From assembly GCF_018882245.1 (NCBI RefSeq), contig NZ_JACVOV010000002.1, positions 1-64,000 on the forward strand: a stretch of DNA of 64,000 nt, given 5' to 3'. The notes beneath the pieces are model-generated. The model made no database searches. It saw only the letters and a list, made by a program, of their open reading frames with translations, and was not told the DNA's origin. This stretch comes from Polynucleobacter sp. AP-Capit-er-40B-B4 (GTDB lineage: Bacteria; Pseudomonadota; Gammaproteobacteria; Burkholderiales; Burkholderiaceae). Below, piece by piece: positions 22,383 through 31,053 of this stretch. Made by a program: the position numbers and the translations under genes. Position 1 is the stretch's first letter, and every line of letters begins with the position of its first letter.

Positions 22383-23882
22383 TTATGCTGCTGCAGACTT
22401 TTTCTTGCCTACAAACTTGCCAATCAATGGCCAGAAGAGGAGCAATAAAGCCAAAGATGTAATGCCGCCTACCAATGGGTTAGAGAAGAAAATATCTAAG
22501 CTACCCTGTGAGAACAACATGGATTGACGGAATGAATCTTCTGCACGGTCACCCAATACCAAGGCCAAGACCATTGGAGCCATTGGGTAGTCCAGCTTCT
22601 TAAAGACATAACCGAGAATACCGAAGCCCATCATCAACCAAACGTCAAACATGGCGTTGTGAACGGTATATGCACCAACCGCACAAATCACAATAATGAC
22701 TGGAGCAATGATTGAGAACGGAATTCTCAAGATGGAGGCAAACAGTGGCACGCAAGTTAATACAACGAACAAGCCAGCCAAGTTACCCAAGTACATACTA
22801 GCGATCAAGCCCCAAACAAAGTCTGGCTTCTCTACGAAAAGCAAAGGACCAGGTTGTAAGCCCCAGATCAACAAGCCACCGAGCAATACCGCTGCTGTTG
22901 GTGAACCAGGAATACCGAGTGACAACATTGGGAGAAGTGCTGCAGTACCAGCTGCGTGAGCTGCAGTTTCTGGAGCAACGATACCTTCCATCTTGCCGGT
23001 ACCAAACTTGTCGCCATCTTTGGATACGCGCTTAGCAACGCCGTAAGCCATGAAAGAAGCAGGTGTTGCACCGCCTGGGGTAATACCCATCCAGCAACCA
23101 ATTAAGCAGCTGCGTAATGAAGTAGCCCAGTACTTAGGCAATTGCTTCCAAGTTTCCCAAACCACTTTGCCGCGAATCTTCGCTGCTGCACCTTGGAATG
23201 CCAAGCCTTCTTCCATAGACAGGAGAATCTCACCGATACCGAACAAGCCGATCACAGCGATCAAGAAGTCAAAGCCGCGCATCAATTCTGGGTTACCGAA
23301 TGTCAAGCGCAACTGGCCAGTAACAGTATCCATACCAACGGTTGCCAAAGCGAAGCCCAACATCATTGCTGAAATGGTCTTAAATGGCGATCCCTTATTC
23401 ATACCCACGAAACTACAGAAGGTCAGCAGGTAGACCGAGAAGAACTCCGGCGGACCGAATTGGAGTGCAAACTTCGCAACCAATGGTGCCAAGAAGGTAA
23501 TCATCACGATCGCAAAGAAAGCACCTACGAATGAAGATGTGAAGGCTGCAGTCAATGCTTCGCCAGCTTTACCATTACGGGCCATTGGATAACCGTCAAA
23601 GGTTGTCGCAACAGACCACGGCTCGCCAGGAATATTAAAGAGCACCGATGTAATCGCTCCGCCGAACAACGCACCCCAGTAAATACAGGAGAGCATGATG
23701 ATTGCGGAAGTTGGTGGCATTGTGAATGTCAACGGCAACAGAATCGCAATACCGTTTGCACCACCTAAGCCTGGCAACACACCGATGATCACACCGAGTG
23801 TTACACCAACCAACATTAACAGCAAGTTAAAGGGTGTCATTGCAACGGCAAAGCCGTTGAATAGAGCGCTAATTTCTTCCAA
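22383..23882 (-). CDS. tctA: tripartite tricarboxylate transporter, large permease TctA
   Basis: A 499-aa inner-membrane protein with about 11-12 membrane helices and the TctA signatures GVLPGLGGANGIAILLPLTF near the N-terminus and WMGITPGGATPASFMAYGVAK in the middle. It translocates a carboxylate delivered by TctC using a cation gradient. It is the last gene of tctC-tctB-tctA. The substrate (citrate, tartrate, other carboxylates) is not known; no tctDE two-component genes are adjacent. Confidence 0.95.
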   Translation of the reverse strand: MEEISALFNGFAVAMTPFNLLLMLVGVTLGVIIGVLPGLGGANGIAILLPLTFTMPPTSAIIMLSCIYWGALFGGAITSVLFNIPGEPWSVATTFDGYPMARNGKAGEALTAAFTSSFVGAFFAIVMITFLAPLVAKFALQFGPPEFFSVYLLTFCSFVGMNKGSPFKTISAMMLGFALATVGMDTVTGQLRLTFGNPELMRGFDFLIAVIGLFGIGEILLSMEEGLAFQGAAAKIRGKVVWETWKQLPKYWATSLRSCLIGCWMGITPGGATPASFMAYGVAKRVSKDGDKFGTGKMEGIVAPETAAHAAGTAALLPMLSLGIPGSPTAAVLLGGLLIWGLQPGPLLFVEKPDFVWGLIASMYLGNLAGLFVVLTCVPLFASILRIPFSIIAPVIIVICAVGAYTVHNAMFDVWLMMGFGILGYVFKKLDYPMAPMVLALVLGDRAEDSFRQSMLFSQGSLDIFFSNPLVGGITSLALLLLFWPLIGKFVGKKKSAAA

Positions 23883-23923
23883 CTTGAACTCCTTATTTAA
23901 TCTTTTTTAATAGTTATTCTTTT

Positions 23924-24451
23924 TTATTGCACACCCAAGAATTCGAGCGGGTTAAACCATGCACCGTGTGGCAATGGAACTTGGAACCAGTACTCGAACA
24001 TCAGGTAGAGGGCAGCGCTAACGCCTACAGACACAGCAACCGCCTTCCAAATTGGATACTTGCCTAACCACACCATAAAGATCGCGATGTAGAGGGCTGC
24101 AGAAACATAAATACCAATCAATTGCACGCCCAACACAAACACTGTTGCCGGCAAAAGTACAGCCATGACCTGCTTCAATGGCTCACGACCAACAAATGAC
24201 TCGGTTTCTTTTTTCTTATTAACGATAGCAGCCTGGTAAAGAGTGACTGTGCTTGAAAGCAAAATAATCAAGCTAATGTAGAAAGGGAAATATCCCGCTT
24301 CTGGACCGTCAACACCCCAACTAGCGCCTAATTTCAAGCTACCAACCATCACGGTTATGCCAATTGCTAGGAAAACGAGCGCAGTAATGATGTCCATTGC
24401 TCTTACGCTGATAGCTGATTCTTGATTTGAATTATTTGTATGTTCAGACAT
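23924..24451 (-). CDS. tctB: tripartite tricarboxylate transporter, small subunit TctB
   Basis: A 175-aa protein with four membrane helices (about 20-40, 55-75, 93-120 and 130-155), the usual TctB layout. It includes the conserved ...GPEAGYFPFYISLIILLSS segment. TctB is the small membrane partner of TctA. It lies between tctC and tctA, after a hairpin with a T-run that may lower its expression relative to tctC. Confidence 0.92.
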   Translation of the reverse strand: MSEHTNNSNQESAISVRAMDIITALVFLAIGITVMVGSLKLGASWGVDGPEAGYFPFYISLIILLSSTVTLYQAAIVNKKKETESFVGREPLKQVMAVLLPATVFVLGVQLIGIYVSAALYIAIFMVWLGKYPIWKAVAVSVGVSAALYLMFEYWFQVPLPHGAWFNPLEFLGVQ

Positions 24452-24489
24452 TTTTATATTTTTAATAAAGTTGATTAACGCACTTGCTT

Positions 24490-24520
24490 AAAAAATAGGA
24501 CCCCCTACTGGAGGTCCTAT
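24490..24520 (-). terminator. intra-operon attenuator between tctC and tctB
   Basis: On the minus strand ATAGGACC (24520-24513), a 10-nt loop, GGTCCTAT (24502-24495), then TTTTT. It lies just after the tctC stop. A partial terminator here would give much more binding protein than membrane protein. Confidence 0.7.
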
Positions 24521-24535
24521 CTTATTTTCACAAAA

Positions 24536-25537
24536 TTACTTAGCTAAGAATCCTGCCTCGCCCATCAGCTGCTTGTGCAAAGCTTCATTCAAAGTGAGCC
24601 AGTTTCTGAACTCTTTACCAGTCATGAATGTCTGATTGAATGCACCATCAGCCATGAACTTCTTCCACTCTGGAGTAGCGCGAACTTTCTTGAACAAATC
24701 GACATAGAAATCAACTTGCTCTTGAGTTACACCAGGAGCCATAAAGATGCCGCGCAACATGACATAGTCAGTTGGAACACCTGCTTCTTTACATGTTGGT
24801 ACGTCGTACCATGATTGAGTATCAGTAACCTTCTCTTTGTATGGCATACGTGTGTCATCAAATACGCACAATGCACGTAATTTATTTGCACGCCATTGAG
24901 CAACCGCTTCAATTGGGTTGTTCACAGAAGAATCGATGTGATTACCAACCAACTGAACCGCTACGTCGCCACCCCCTTTGAATGGGATGTAAGTGAACTT
25001 AGCACCAGTTGCTTTTTCAATCGCTACAGTAATGATCTGGTCTTCAGACTTGGAACCAGTACCGCCCATTTTGAATTTGCCGCCTGCTGCTTTAGCGGCA
25101 TCGATATATTCCTTGGCAGTCTTGTATGGCTTCTCAACGTTATCCCACAACACAAATTGGTCAAGCGCCAACATCGCTACTGGAGTAATGTCTTGCCAGC
25201 TAAATGGAATGCCAGTTGCTAAAGGGGTAGTAAACAAGTTGGAGAGCGTAATCACGATCTTATTTGGATCGCCCTTCGCTTCTTTCATTGCCAGGAAACC
25301 TTCTGCACCAGCACCTGCACCCTTATTCACAGGAATAACAGCTTGCTTCATCAAATTATTTTTAGTGATGATGCCTTGGATCATGCGTGCCATTTGGTCA
25401 GCACCGCCACCAGGGCCAGCAGGAATAATGAACTCAACTGGCTTGGTTGGCTCCCACGCTGCAAATGCAGGTGAAACGCCAGCAACACCAAGTGCCAAGG
25501 CAGTAGAAATCAAAGCACCTTTTAACTTCATCTTCAT
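24536..25537 (-). CDS. tctC: tripartite tricarboxylate transporter, binding protein TctC (Bug family)
   Basis: A 333-aa periplasmic solute-binding protein with a signal peptide (1-26, ending SPAFA). The Bug-family motif KPVEFIIPAGPGGGADQMAR follows, with a middle YIPFKGGGDVAVQLVGNHID segment. Bug proteins bind carboxylates and are greatly expanded in Burkholderiales. The ribosome site is GGAG, 9 bp before the ATG. First gene of tctCBA with a 297-bp upstream region. Confidence 0.95.
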   Translation of the reverse strand: MKMKLKGALISTALALGVAGVSPAFAAWEPTKPVEFIIPAGPGGGADQMARMIQGIITKNNLMKQAVIPVNKGAGAGAEGFLAMKEAKGDPNKIVITLSNLFTTPLATGIPFSWQDITPVAMLALDQFVLWDNVEKPYKTAKEYIDAAKAAGGKFKMGGTGSKSEDQIITVAIEKATGAKFTYIPFKGGGDVAVQLVGNHIDSSVNNPIEAVAQWRANKLRALCVFDDTRMPYKEKVTDTQSWYDVPTCKEAGVPTDYVMLRGIFMAPGVTQEQVDFYVDLFKKVRATPEWKKFMADGAFNQTFMTGKEFRNWLTLNEALHKQLMGEAGFLAK

Positions 25538-25834
25538 AAGTTATGTCTCCAAAATGGTTAACCAATTTAATTTGGCTTATTTGTTGTGTGAGTGATTTTT
25601 AAACAAGATGTGCCAGTAAAACTTGACTGCCATCAATAATTTCACAATCGAATCACACGGGCTTCTGAAATCTAGTAGAAACCCTGATAACTCAAGCCAA
25701 AGACCGTAGACAGTGTACTTACATCAGAGACAAAAAACTGCTTTTAATGCACGAAAAATGCACATTTTTGTAAGGTCTTTGCGGAAAATTAGAGTTAAGG
25801 GTTTTCCCTTAATTTGAAGGAAGATCAGCGTTGA
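25538..25834. promoter_or_regulatory. control region upstream of tctC with a terminator-like hairpin of the DUF1854 gene
   Basis: This 297-bp stretch has no gene. TTAAGGG-TTTT-CCCTTAA (25795-25812) is a perfect hairpin just after the DUF1854 stop; on the minus strand it is followed by a T-poor tail, so it is only a weak terminator candidate. Further towards tctC, AAAAATG-CA-CATTTTT (25755-25770) is an inverted repeat next to a second GCAC copy, and could be an operator. No clear promoter hexamers were assigned. Confidence 0.35.
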
Positions 25835-26314
25835 TTAACGGAAGCGATCTAGCAGTTTTTTACTGACTTTATCCAACTGTGTGGAGTCTTTAATTAAGAA
25901 CTGCAAGCCATTGGAGTCGGCAATCAGCAAGGTATTGCCCGCAATACGTCGAATGTCTTCTTCGCCTTTGAGGCGTATACGTGTTGGACCGCGATCTGTT
26001 TCGATATCCCAAATACTTGGAGTGGCAAAAGTTGAGACCTTGGTAATTTTTTCAATGACGGGCATGAACTCACGCTCGGCCAACTCTTCTTCAATCAATC
26101 CAAGCTCTGCTTCAGAAATCGCAGCCATGTTTGGAAACCAGCAAAGCTCTTTGCCAGATTGATTCATGATGCCGATGCCTGCGCCAGGAGCGGTAATTGG
26201 AAAAGCTCTTACGGGATGAACGCCTACATGTCGCTCACCCTTCTTATCAATAAAGACTAGGCGGCCTAGGGCATCACGCTCGAGCTGATGAGTGGATTGA
26301 TTGATTTGCGTCAT
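25835..26314 (-). CDS. DUF1854 protein linked to a cyanophycin-associated ABC exporter
   Basis: A 159-aa soluble protein without signal peptide or membrane segments. It has the DUF1854 pattern: ERHVGVHPVRAFPITAPGAG near the N-terminus, GKELCWFPNM, and a C-terminal ...GLQFLIKDSTQLDKVSKKLLDRF. Its ATG overlaps the stop of the ABC transporter gene as ATGA, so the two are translated together. Genes of this family are known beside cyanophycin genes in betaproteobacteria. Biochemical role unknown; a regulatory or adaptor subunit of the transporter is plausible. Confidence 0.85.
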   Translation of the reverse strand: MTQINQSTHQLERDALGRLVFIDKKGERHVGVHPVRAFPITAPGAGIGIMNQSGKELCWFPNMAAISEAELGLIEEELAEREFMPVIEKITKVSTFATPSIWDIETDRGPTRIRLKGEEDIRRIAGNTLLIADSNGLQFLIKDSTQLDKVSKKLLDRFR

Positions 26315-28656
26315 ACTCCACCCCCAATTTTTTTTTCAGCTTCTTCTAGCTTTTCTTCTTGCTGCTCCGCTTTCTCTTCTTCCAAGCTTTCGCCAATTGC
26401 ACCACCCTCAACGAGCTCTGCTGCATGACGTAGCTGAGCTTGGTACAAGGTGTAATAAGCGCCCTGAGCTTCCATTAACTGCTCGTGAGAACCAATTTCA
26501 ACAATCTCGCCTTTATCCAAGACGACTAAGCGATCCGCTTTTCTCAAAGTGGAGAGACGGTGAGCAATCGCAATCGTGGTGCGGCCTTTAACTAAGTTAT
26601 CTAATGCGCGCTGAATTTCTTTTTCAGTGGTCGTATCTACAGATGATGTCGCTTCATCCAAAATCAAAATGCTTGGATTAATCAACAAGGCACGTGCAAT
26701 TGAAATACGCTGACGTTCACCGCCCGATAAAGACTGTCCACGTTCACCCACTAAGGAGTCATAACCTAGAGGCAGGCGTAGAATAAATTCATGGGCATGC
26801 GCTGCGCGTGCCGCTTCAATAATTTCTTCACGAGTAGCGTCAGGCTTACCATAGGCGATGTTCTCAGCAATCGTGCCAAAGAATAAAAATGGCTCTTGCA
26901 GCACGAGACCAATGCGTTTGCGATAGTCGGCAATGGCAATGCTGCGAATATCGCGCCCATCTAAAGAAATGGAGCCCGAGCTCACATCGTAGAAGCGGCA
27001 AATCAAGTTCACCAAAGTACTTTTTCCTGAGCCACTATGCCCCACTAAGCCGATCATTTCACCAGGAGCAATATCTAAATCAATGCCTTTAGTGACAGCA
27101 CGATTACCGTAGCGGAAACCCACGCCACGCATAGAGATGCGGCCTTTGACTTCACCCAATGGCGCCGGATTAATAGGTTCTGGAACGCTAGAGACGTGAT
27201 CCAAGATATCAAAAATCCGTTTAGCGCCAGCTGCTGCTTTTTGCGTATGCGAAACAATGCGGCTCATCGAATCCAGGCGAATATAAAAACGTCCGATGTA
27301 TGCCAAGAATGCAATCAAGACACCCACTGTGACTTTTTGATGCGCCACTTGCCAAATACCAAAGCCCCACACTACCAACAAGCCTGTTTCTGTCAGCAAC
27401 GTCACCGTAGGAGAAAACAATCCCCAGACGCGATTCACGCGATCATTAATCTGTAGATTATGTTTATTGGAATCTACAAAGCGCTTGAGCTCACGATCTT
27501 CTTGTGCAAATGCTTTCACAACACGAATACCCGGAATCGTGTCAGCAAGAATATTGGTCACTTCAGACCAGATGCGATCAATCTTTTCAAAGCCAAAACG
27601 CAGGCGGTCACGCACTACGTGAATCATCCAGACAATGAATGGCAATGGCGCCAATGTAACCAAAGCTAGCAACGGATCGATAGATACCAAGATTGCTGCT
27701 GTCATGGTGATCATCAACACATCGGTTGCAAAATCGAGTGCGTACAAAGACAAGAAAACACAGATACGATCAGTCTCTGCACCGATACGCGCAATCAAGT
27801 CGCCTGTACGTTTGCCGCCAAAATATTCTAATGAGAGTTTGAGTAAATGCTCAAAGGTAGTGTTTCTTAAGTCAGCGCCAATACGCTCACTCACTAAAGC
27901 TAGTAAATACGTTTTCCACCAACCCAAACCCCATGCAACGATCGCAGCACCAAACAAAGCCAAGAGATACATGCTGGCCAAATGGAAATCGATCGGATTA
28001 CCCTTCTCATATGGGATCAACACGTGATCCATTAACGGCATTGTGAGATACGGTGGAATTAATGTAGCGCCAGTAGATAACAGAGTTAATACAAAACCGA
28101 GCAGTAATTGCTTCTTGTATGGACGGGCAAAACGCCACAACTTGAATAATGTCCAGGTCGATGGCGGTGCGTCATCTTCGGGATCGCAAGTTGGGCAGCT
28201 CTCAGAGTTTGCTGGTTTAGGACTCAAGCAAGCTGGGCATACCTGCTTGTCGTACTCACTAACCTCGCCACTACTAATCTCTTCACCACGATTAAGCTGC
28301 TTAAAGCTAGATTGCAATCGAAGCACCTGTGGATTCACAGCTAAAGTGAAATTCCAAGACTTGAGTAACTTATCGGCAGTCTCCAACCTTAAATGCCCCA
28401 CTCCTGCATGATCACCATGGACTAAATGGGCGCCTTGACCCAACTGCCAAGACTCAAATGCCTTGCCATCCGTCCAAAACAAGCCGTCTTCACTAAGCAA
28501 AAGCAGGCTTTTTTCAAAGTGTAAATCCGCATCCAGATCGAGCTCAACCCAAGCCAGCAGGGCATCGGGACTCTTTACTGGGGTGTTTTGATTCGCTAAA
28601 ACAGCCTCCCAAGAGCTTGGTAGCGCGGGGGCAAAAGGTAAGATTTGTGGCTTCAT
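26311..28656 (-). CDS. ABC exporter with N-terminal zinc ribbon, cyanophycin-associated
   Basis: A 781-aa fused half-transporter. Residues 1-165 form an unusual cytosolic domain ending in a CxxC-x10-CxxC zinc ribbon (Cys140, 143, 154, 157). The exporter membrane domain (about 180-480, six helices) follows. The ATPase (about 515-755) has Walker A GHSGSGKST, Q-loop VLQEPFLFFGTIAENI, signature LSGGERQRISIARALL and Walker B ILILDEATSSVD. The C-terminus is Glu-rich. It diverges from the cyanophycin synthetases across 200 bp, which suggests export or movement of a related peptide or amino acid. The substrate is not known. Confidence 0.85.
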   Translation of the reverse strand: MKPQILPFAPALPSSWEAVLANQNTPVKSPDALLAWVELDLDADLHFEKSLLLLSEDGLFWTDGKAFESWQLGQGAHLVHGDHAGVGHLRLETADKLLKSWNFTLAVNPQVLRLQSSFKQLNRGEEISSGEVSEYDKQVCPACLSPKPANSESCPTCDPEDDAPPSTWTLFKLWRFARPYKKQLLLGFVLTLLSTGATLIPPYLTMPLMDHVLIPYEKGNPIDFHLASMYLLALFGAAIVAWGLGWWKTYLLALVSERIGADLRNTTFEHLLKLSLEYFGGKRTGDLIARIGAETDRICVFLSLYALDFATDVLMITMTAAILVSIDPLLALVTLAPLPFIVWMIHVVRDRLRFGFEKIDRIWSEVTNILADTIPGIRVVKAFAQEDRELKRFVDSNKHNLQINDRVNRVWGLFSPTVTLLTETGLLVVWGFGIWQVAHQKVTVGVLIAFLAYIGRFYIRLDSMSRIVSHTQKAAAGAKRIFDILDHVSSVPEPINPAPLGEVKGRISMRGVGFRYGNRAVTKGIDLDIAPGEMIGLVGHSGSGKSTLVNLICRFYDVSSGSISLDGRDIRSIAIADYRKRIGLVLQEPFLFFGTIAENIAYGKPDATREEIIEAARAAHAHEFILRLPLGYDSLVGERGQSLSGGERQRISIARALLINPSILILDEATSSVDTTTEKEIQRALDNLVKGRTTIAIAHRLSTLRKADRLVVLDKGEIVEIGSHEQLMEAQGAYYTLYQAQLRHAAELVEGGAIGESLEEEKAEQQEEKLEEAEKKIGGGV

Positions 28657-28734
28657 TGACCTTAAAAGTATAGTGGAGCTGAATTATTTAGATTTATTGC
28701 TCCTGTCAACTTTAGGGGGTCAAAAGCCGTTAAA

Positions 28735-28763
28735 TTGTCTGTATAGGCCTTTTTATGTATTTT
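28735..28763 (+). promoter_or_regulatory. candidate promoter of the cyanophycin synthetase operon
   Basis: TTGTCT (28735-28740), a 17-bp spacer and TATTTT (28758-28763). The start would lie near 28770, giving a leader of about 90 nt. No good Shine-Dalgarno precedes the first ATG. Confidence 0.45.
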
Positions 28764-28860
28764 TGCTACTTTTGTGAGTTTTTCAATAACTACTAGAAAC
28801 AGAGAGACTGTCTGACGCGTCAACGCCAAATCCTTGGCTACGGCCATCGCAACACTGCAT

Positions 28861-31053
28861 ATGCCCCAATTACTAGATAAATCCATCGAGATTCTGAGCG
28901 TTAAGCATCTCCGTGGCCCCAATATGTGGACCTACCATCCCGTAATAGAGGTATGGGTCGATATTGGCGATTTAGAGGACTACCCCTCTAACCTCATTCC
29001 CGGCTTTTACGATCGTCTTGTCAAAGCCATGCCAAGCTTGGTTGAGCATCGTTGCAGCTATGGTGAAACTGGCGGTTTCTTAAAGCGCGTAGAGGAAGGT
29101 ACTTGGCCCGCTCACATCATGGAGCACCTTACGCTTGAGCTACAAAATTTAGCCGGCATTCCTGGTGGGTTTGGTAAAGCGCGTGACGGTGATCGTCGTG
29201 GTGTTTATAAAGTGATGGTTAGTGCAATCAATGAAGAGGTCACCTTGACCGCCCTTAAATATGCACGCGACCTTTACTTAGCTTTAGCGCAAGACAATAG
29301 CGATTGCGTTGCTCTTGTACAAACCATCATTGAGAATTTACGTGACCTTGGCGATGATCTTTTACTAGGCCCTAGCACTGCTTGTATTGTGAATGCTGCC
29401 GAAGAGCGCGGCATTCCTTCGATTCGTTTATCCGAAGGCAACTTAGTGCAATTGGGTTATGGCGCTAAGCAACGTCGCATCTGGACAGCCGAGACCGATC
29501 AAACAAGTGCGATTGCTGAAACGATTTCGAGAGATAAAGATTTAACCAAGAGCTTGCTGCGTAGCGCCGGCGTACCAACACCTGAGGGCAGAACCGTAAC
29601 CAGCCCAGATGATGCATGGGAAGCAGCACAAGATATTGGCCTGCCAGTGGTAGTGAAACCGATCGATGGCAACCATGGTCGCGGCGTATTTATTAATCTC
29701 TATACCCAACAAGAAATTGAAGCTGCCTATGCAGTTGCGATTGATGAAGGTAGCGAAGTCTTGGTTGAGCGTCACATTGTTGGTGATGAACATCGCTTGC
29801 TCGTAGTTGGCAATAAAGTTGTTGCTGCTGCAAAGGGTGAAACGGTTTGGGTTACTGGTGATGGTAAGCACACCGTTTATGAACTCATTCAAATTCAGAT
29901 TAACTCTGATCCACGTCGTGGCACTGCTGAAGAGCATCCTTTGAATCCTGTTCGAATTGACTCTGCAGTAGAGCTTGAACTAGCGCGTCAACAATTAACT
30001 GGCGAAAGCATTCCTGCTATTGATCAAAAAGTATTGATTCAAAGTAACGGTAATGTTGCATTTGATGTCACTGATTTAATTCACCCAGATGTAGCCAGTC
30101 AAGTGGCTTTAGCAGCTCGTGTTGTTGGCCTAGAAATTGCTGGTGTTGATTTAGTAGCACAAGATATTGGCAAGCCATTAGCAGACCAAAATGCCGCTAT
30201 TGTTGAAGTCAATGCTGGCCCTGGTTTACTGATGCACTTAAAACCCGCTAGCGGCAAACCCCAGCCCGTTGGTAAGGAGATTGCAAATCACCTCTTCCCT
30301 CCTGGCACTGATTTCCGGATCCCGGTAGTTGGTATTTGTGGCGAACGTGGCAAAACTCCTGTTGCAGAAATGATTGCGCACTTCCTGCGCCTAACCAACG
30401 TCTATGTTGGCATGTCTTGCAGCAAGGGCCTATTCTTTGGTAATCGCGCCATACCGAATTCCAATGCATCCAATTGGGAGAATGCCCGTCGCACCCTACT
30501 CAATCGCGCTGTAGAAGCGGTAGTCATTGAGAACAACCATTTATCGATGTTGATTGAAGGCTTAGCCTACGATCGTTGCCAGGTTGGTGTAGTACTTAAT
30601 GTCGATCCCAAAGCCAACTTCCCGCAGTATGCAATCTACGATGAAGATCAAGTCTTTAGCATTGTTCGTACGCAAGTGGATGTTGTACTGCCGACAGGCG
30701 TAGCCGTTCTCAACGCTGATGATGCAATGTGCGTTCAAATGGCGGAACTGTGCGATGGCGAAGTGATTTTCTTTAGTGAGAATCCAGAATCTGAAATCGT
30801 CCAGACACACCTATTGAATGGTGGTCGTGCAGTGACGATTGGTAAACAACAAATTACTCTGAAGTCCGGCAAATTGGATCAGAAATCCATTCCTGTGCCA
30901 CGCCACTCAGAGGCAAACAGCTCTACTCCTTGGAAGACTATGAATTTAGGTGCGGCTATTGCTGCAGCCTGGGCTTTAGACATTCCGTTTAATGTTATCG
31001 AAGCAGGTGCGGAAACTTTCGTACCTGACGCCACTACTGCTACAGGGGCTTAA
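28861..31053 (+). CDS. cyanophycin synthetase-like protein with degenerate, shortened Mur-ligase half
   Basis: A 730-aa relative of CphA. The N-domain and ATP-grasp domain (to about residue 470, with VVVKPIDGNHGRGVFINL and VEVNAGPGLLMHLKPASGKP) look intact. The Mur-ligase P-loop is altered to GERGKTPV (residues 494-501) where active enzymes have GTNGKTTT. The protein also stops about 130 residues early, lacking the C-terminal Mur lobe. It resembles CphA' / CphA2-type proteins, which cannot use free arginine in the normal way and in cyanobacteria polymerise beta-Asp-Arg dipeptides. I start at ATG 28861; an in-frame TTG lies at 28834. It abuts the full-length gene. Confidence 0.85.
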   Translation: MPQLLDKSIEILSVKHLRGPNMWTYHPVIEVWVDIGDLEDYPSNLIPGFYDRLVKAMPSLVEHRCSYGETGGFLKRVEEGTWPAHIMEHLTLELQNLAGIPGGFGKARDGDRRGVYKVMVSAINEEVTLTALKYARDLYLALAQDNSDCVALVQTIIENLRDLGDDLLLGPSTACIVNAAEERGIPSIRLSEGNLVQLGYGAKQRRIWTAETDQTSAIAETISRDKDLTKSLLRSAGVPTPEGRTVTSPDDAWEAAQDIGLPVVVKPIDGNHGRGVFINLYTQQEIEAAYAVAIDEGSEVLVERHIVGDEHRLLVVGNKVVAAAKGETVWVTGDGKHTVYELIQIQINSDPRRGTAEEHPLNPVRIDSAVELELARQQLTGESIPAIDQKVLIQSNGNVAFDVTDLIHPDVASQVALAARVVGLEIAGVDLVAQDIGKPLADQNAAIVEVNAGPGLLMHLKPASGKPQPVGKEIANHLFPPGTDFRIPVVGICGERGKTPVAEMIAHFLRLTNVYVGMSCSKGLFFGNRAIPNSNASNWENARRTLLNRAVEAVVIENNHLSMLIEGLAYDRCQVGVVLNVDPKANFPQYAIYDEDQVFSIVRTQVDVVLPTGVAVLNADDAMCVQMAELCDGEVIFFSENPESEIVQTHLLNGGRAVTIGKQQITLKSGKLDQKSIPVPRHSEANSSTPWKTMNLGAAIAAAWALDIPFNVIEAGAETFVPDATTATGA

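Noticed and set aside
24993-25595. 200-aa plus-strand ORF opposite tctC
   Set aside because: Antisense shadow of a certain gene, without ribosome site.
25795-25812. Rho-independent terminator for the DUF1854 gene
   Set aside because: The stem is perfect, but no T-run follows on the minus strand; kept only as a hairpin in the regulatory entry.
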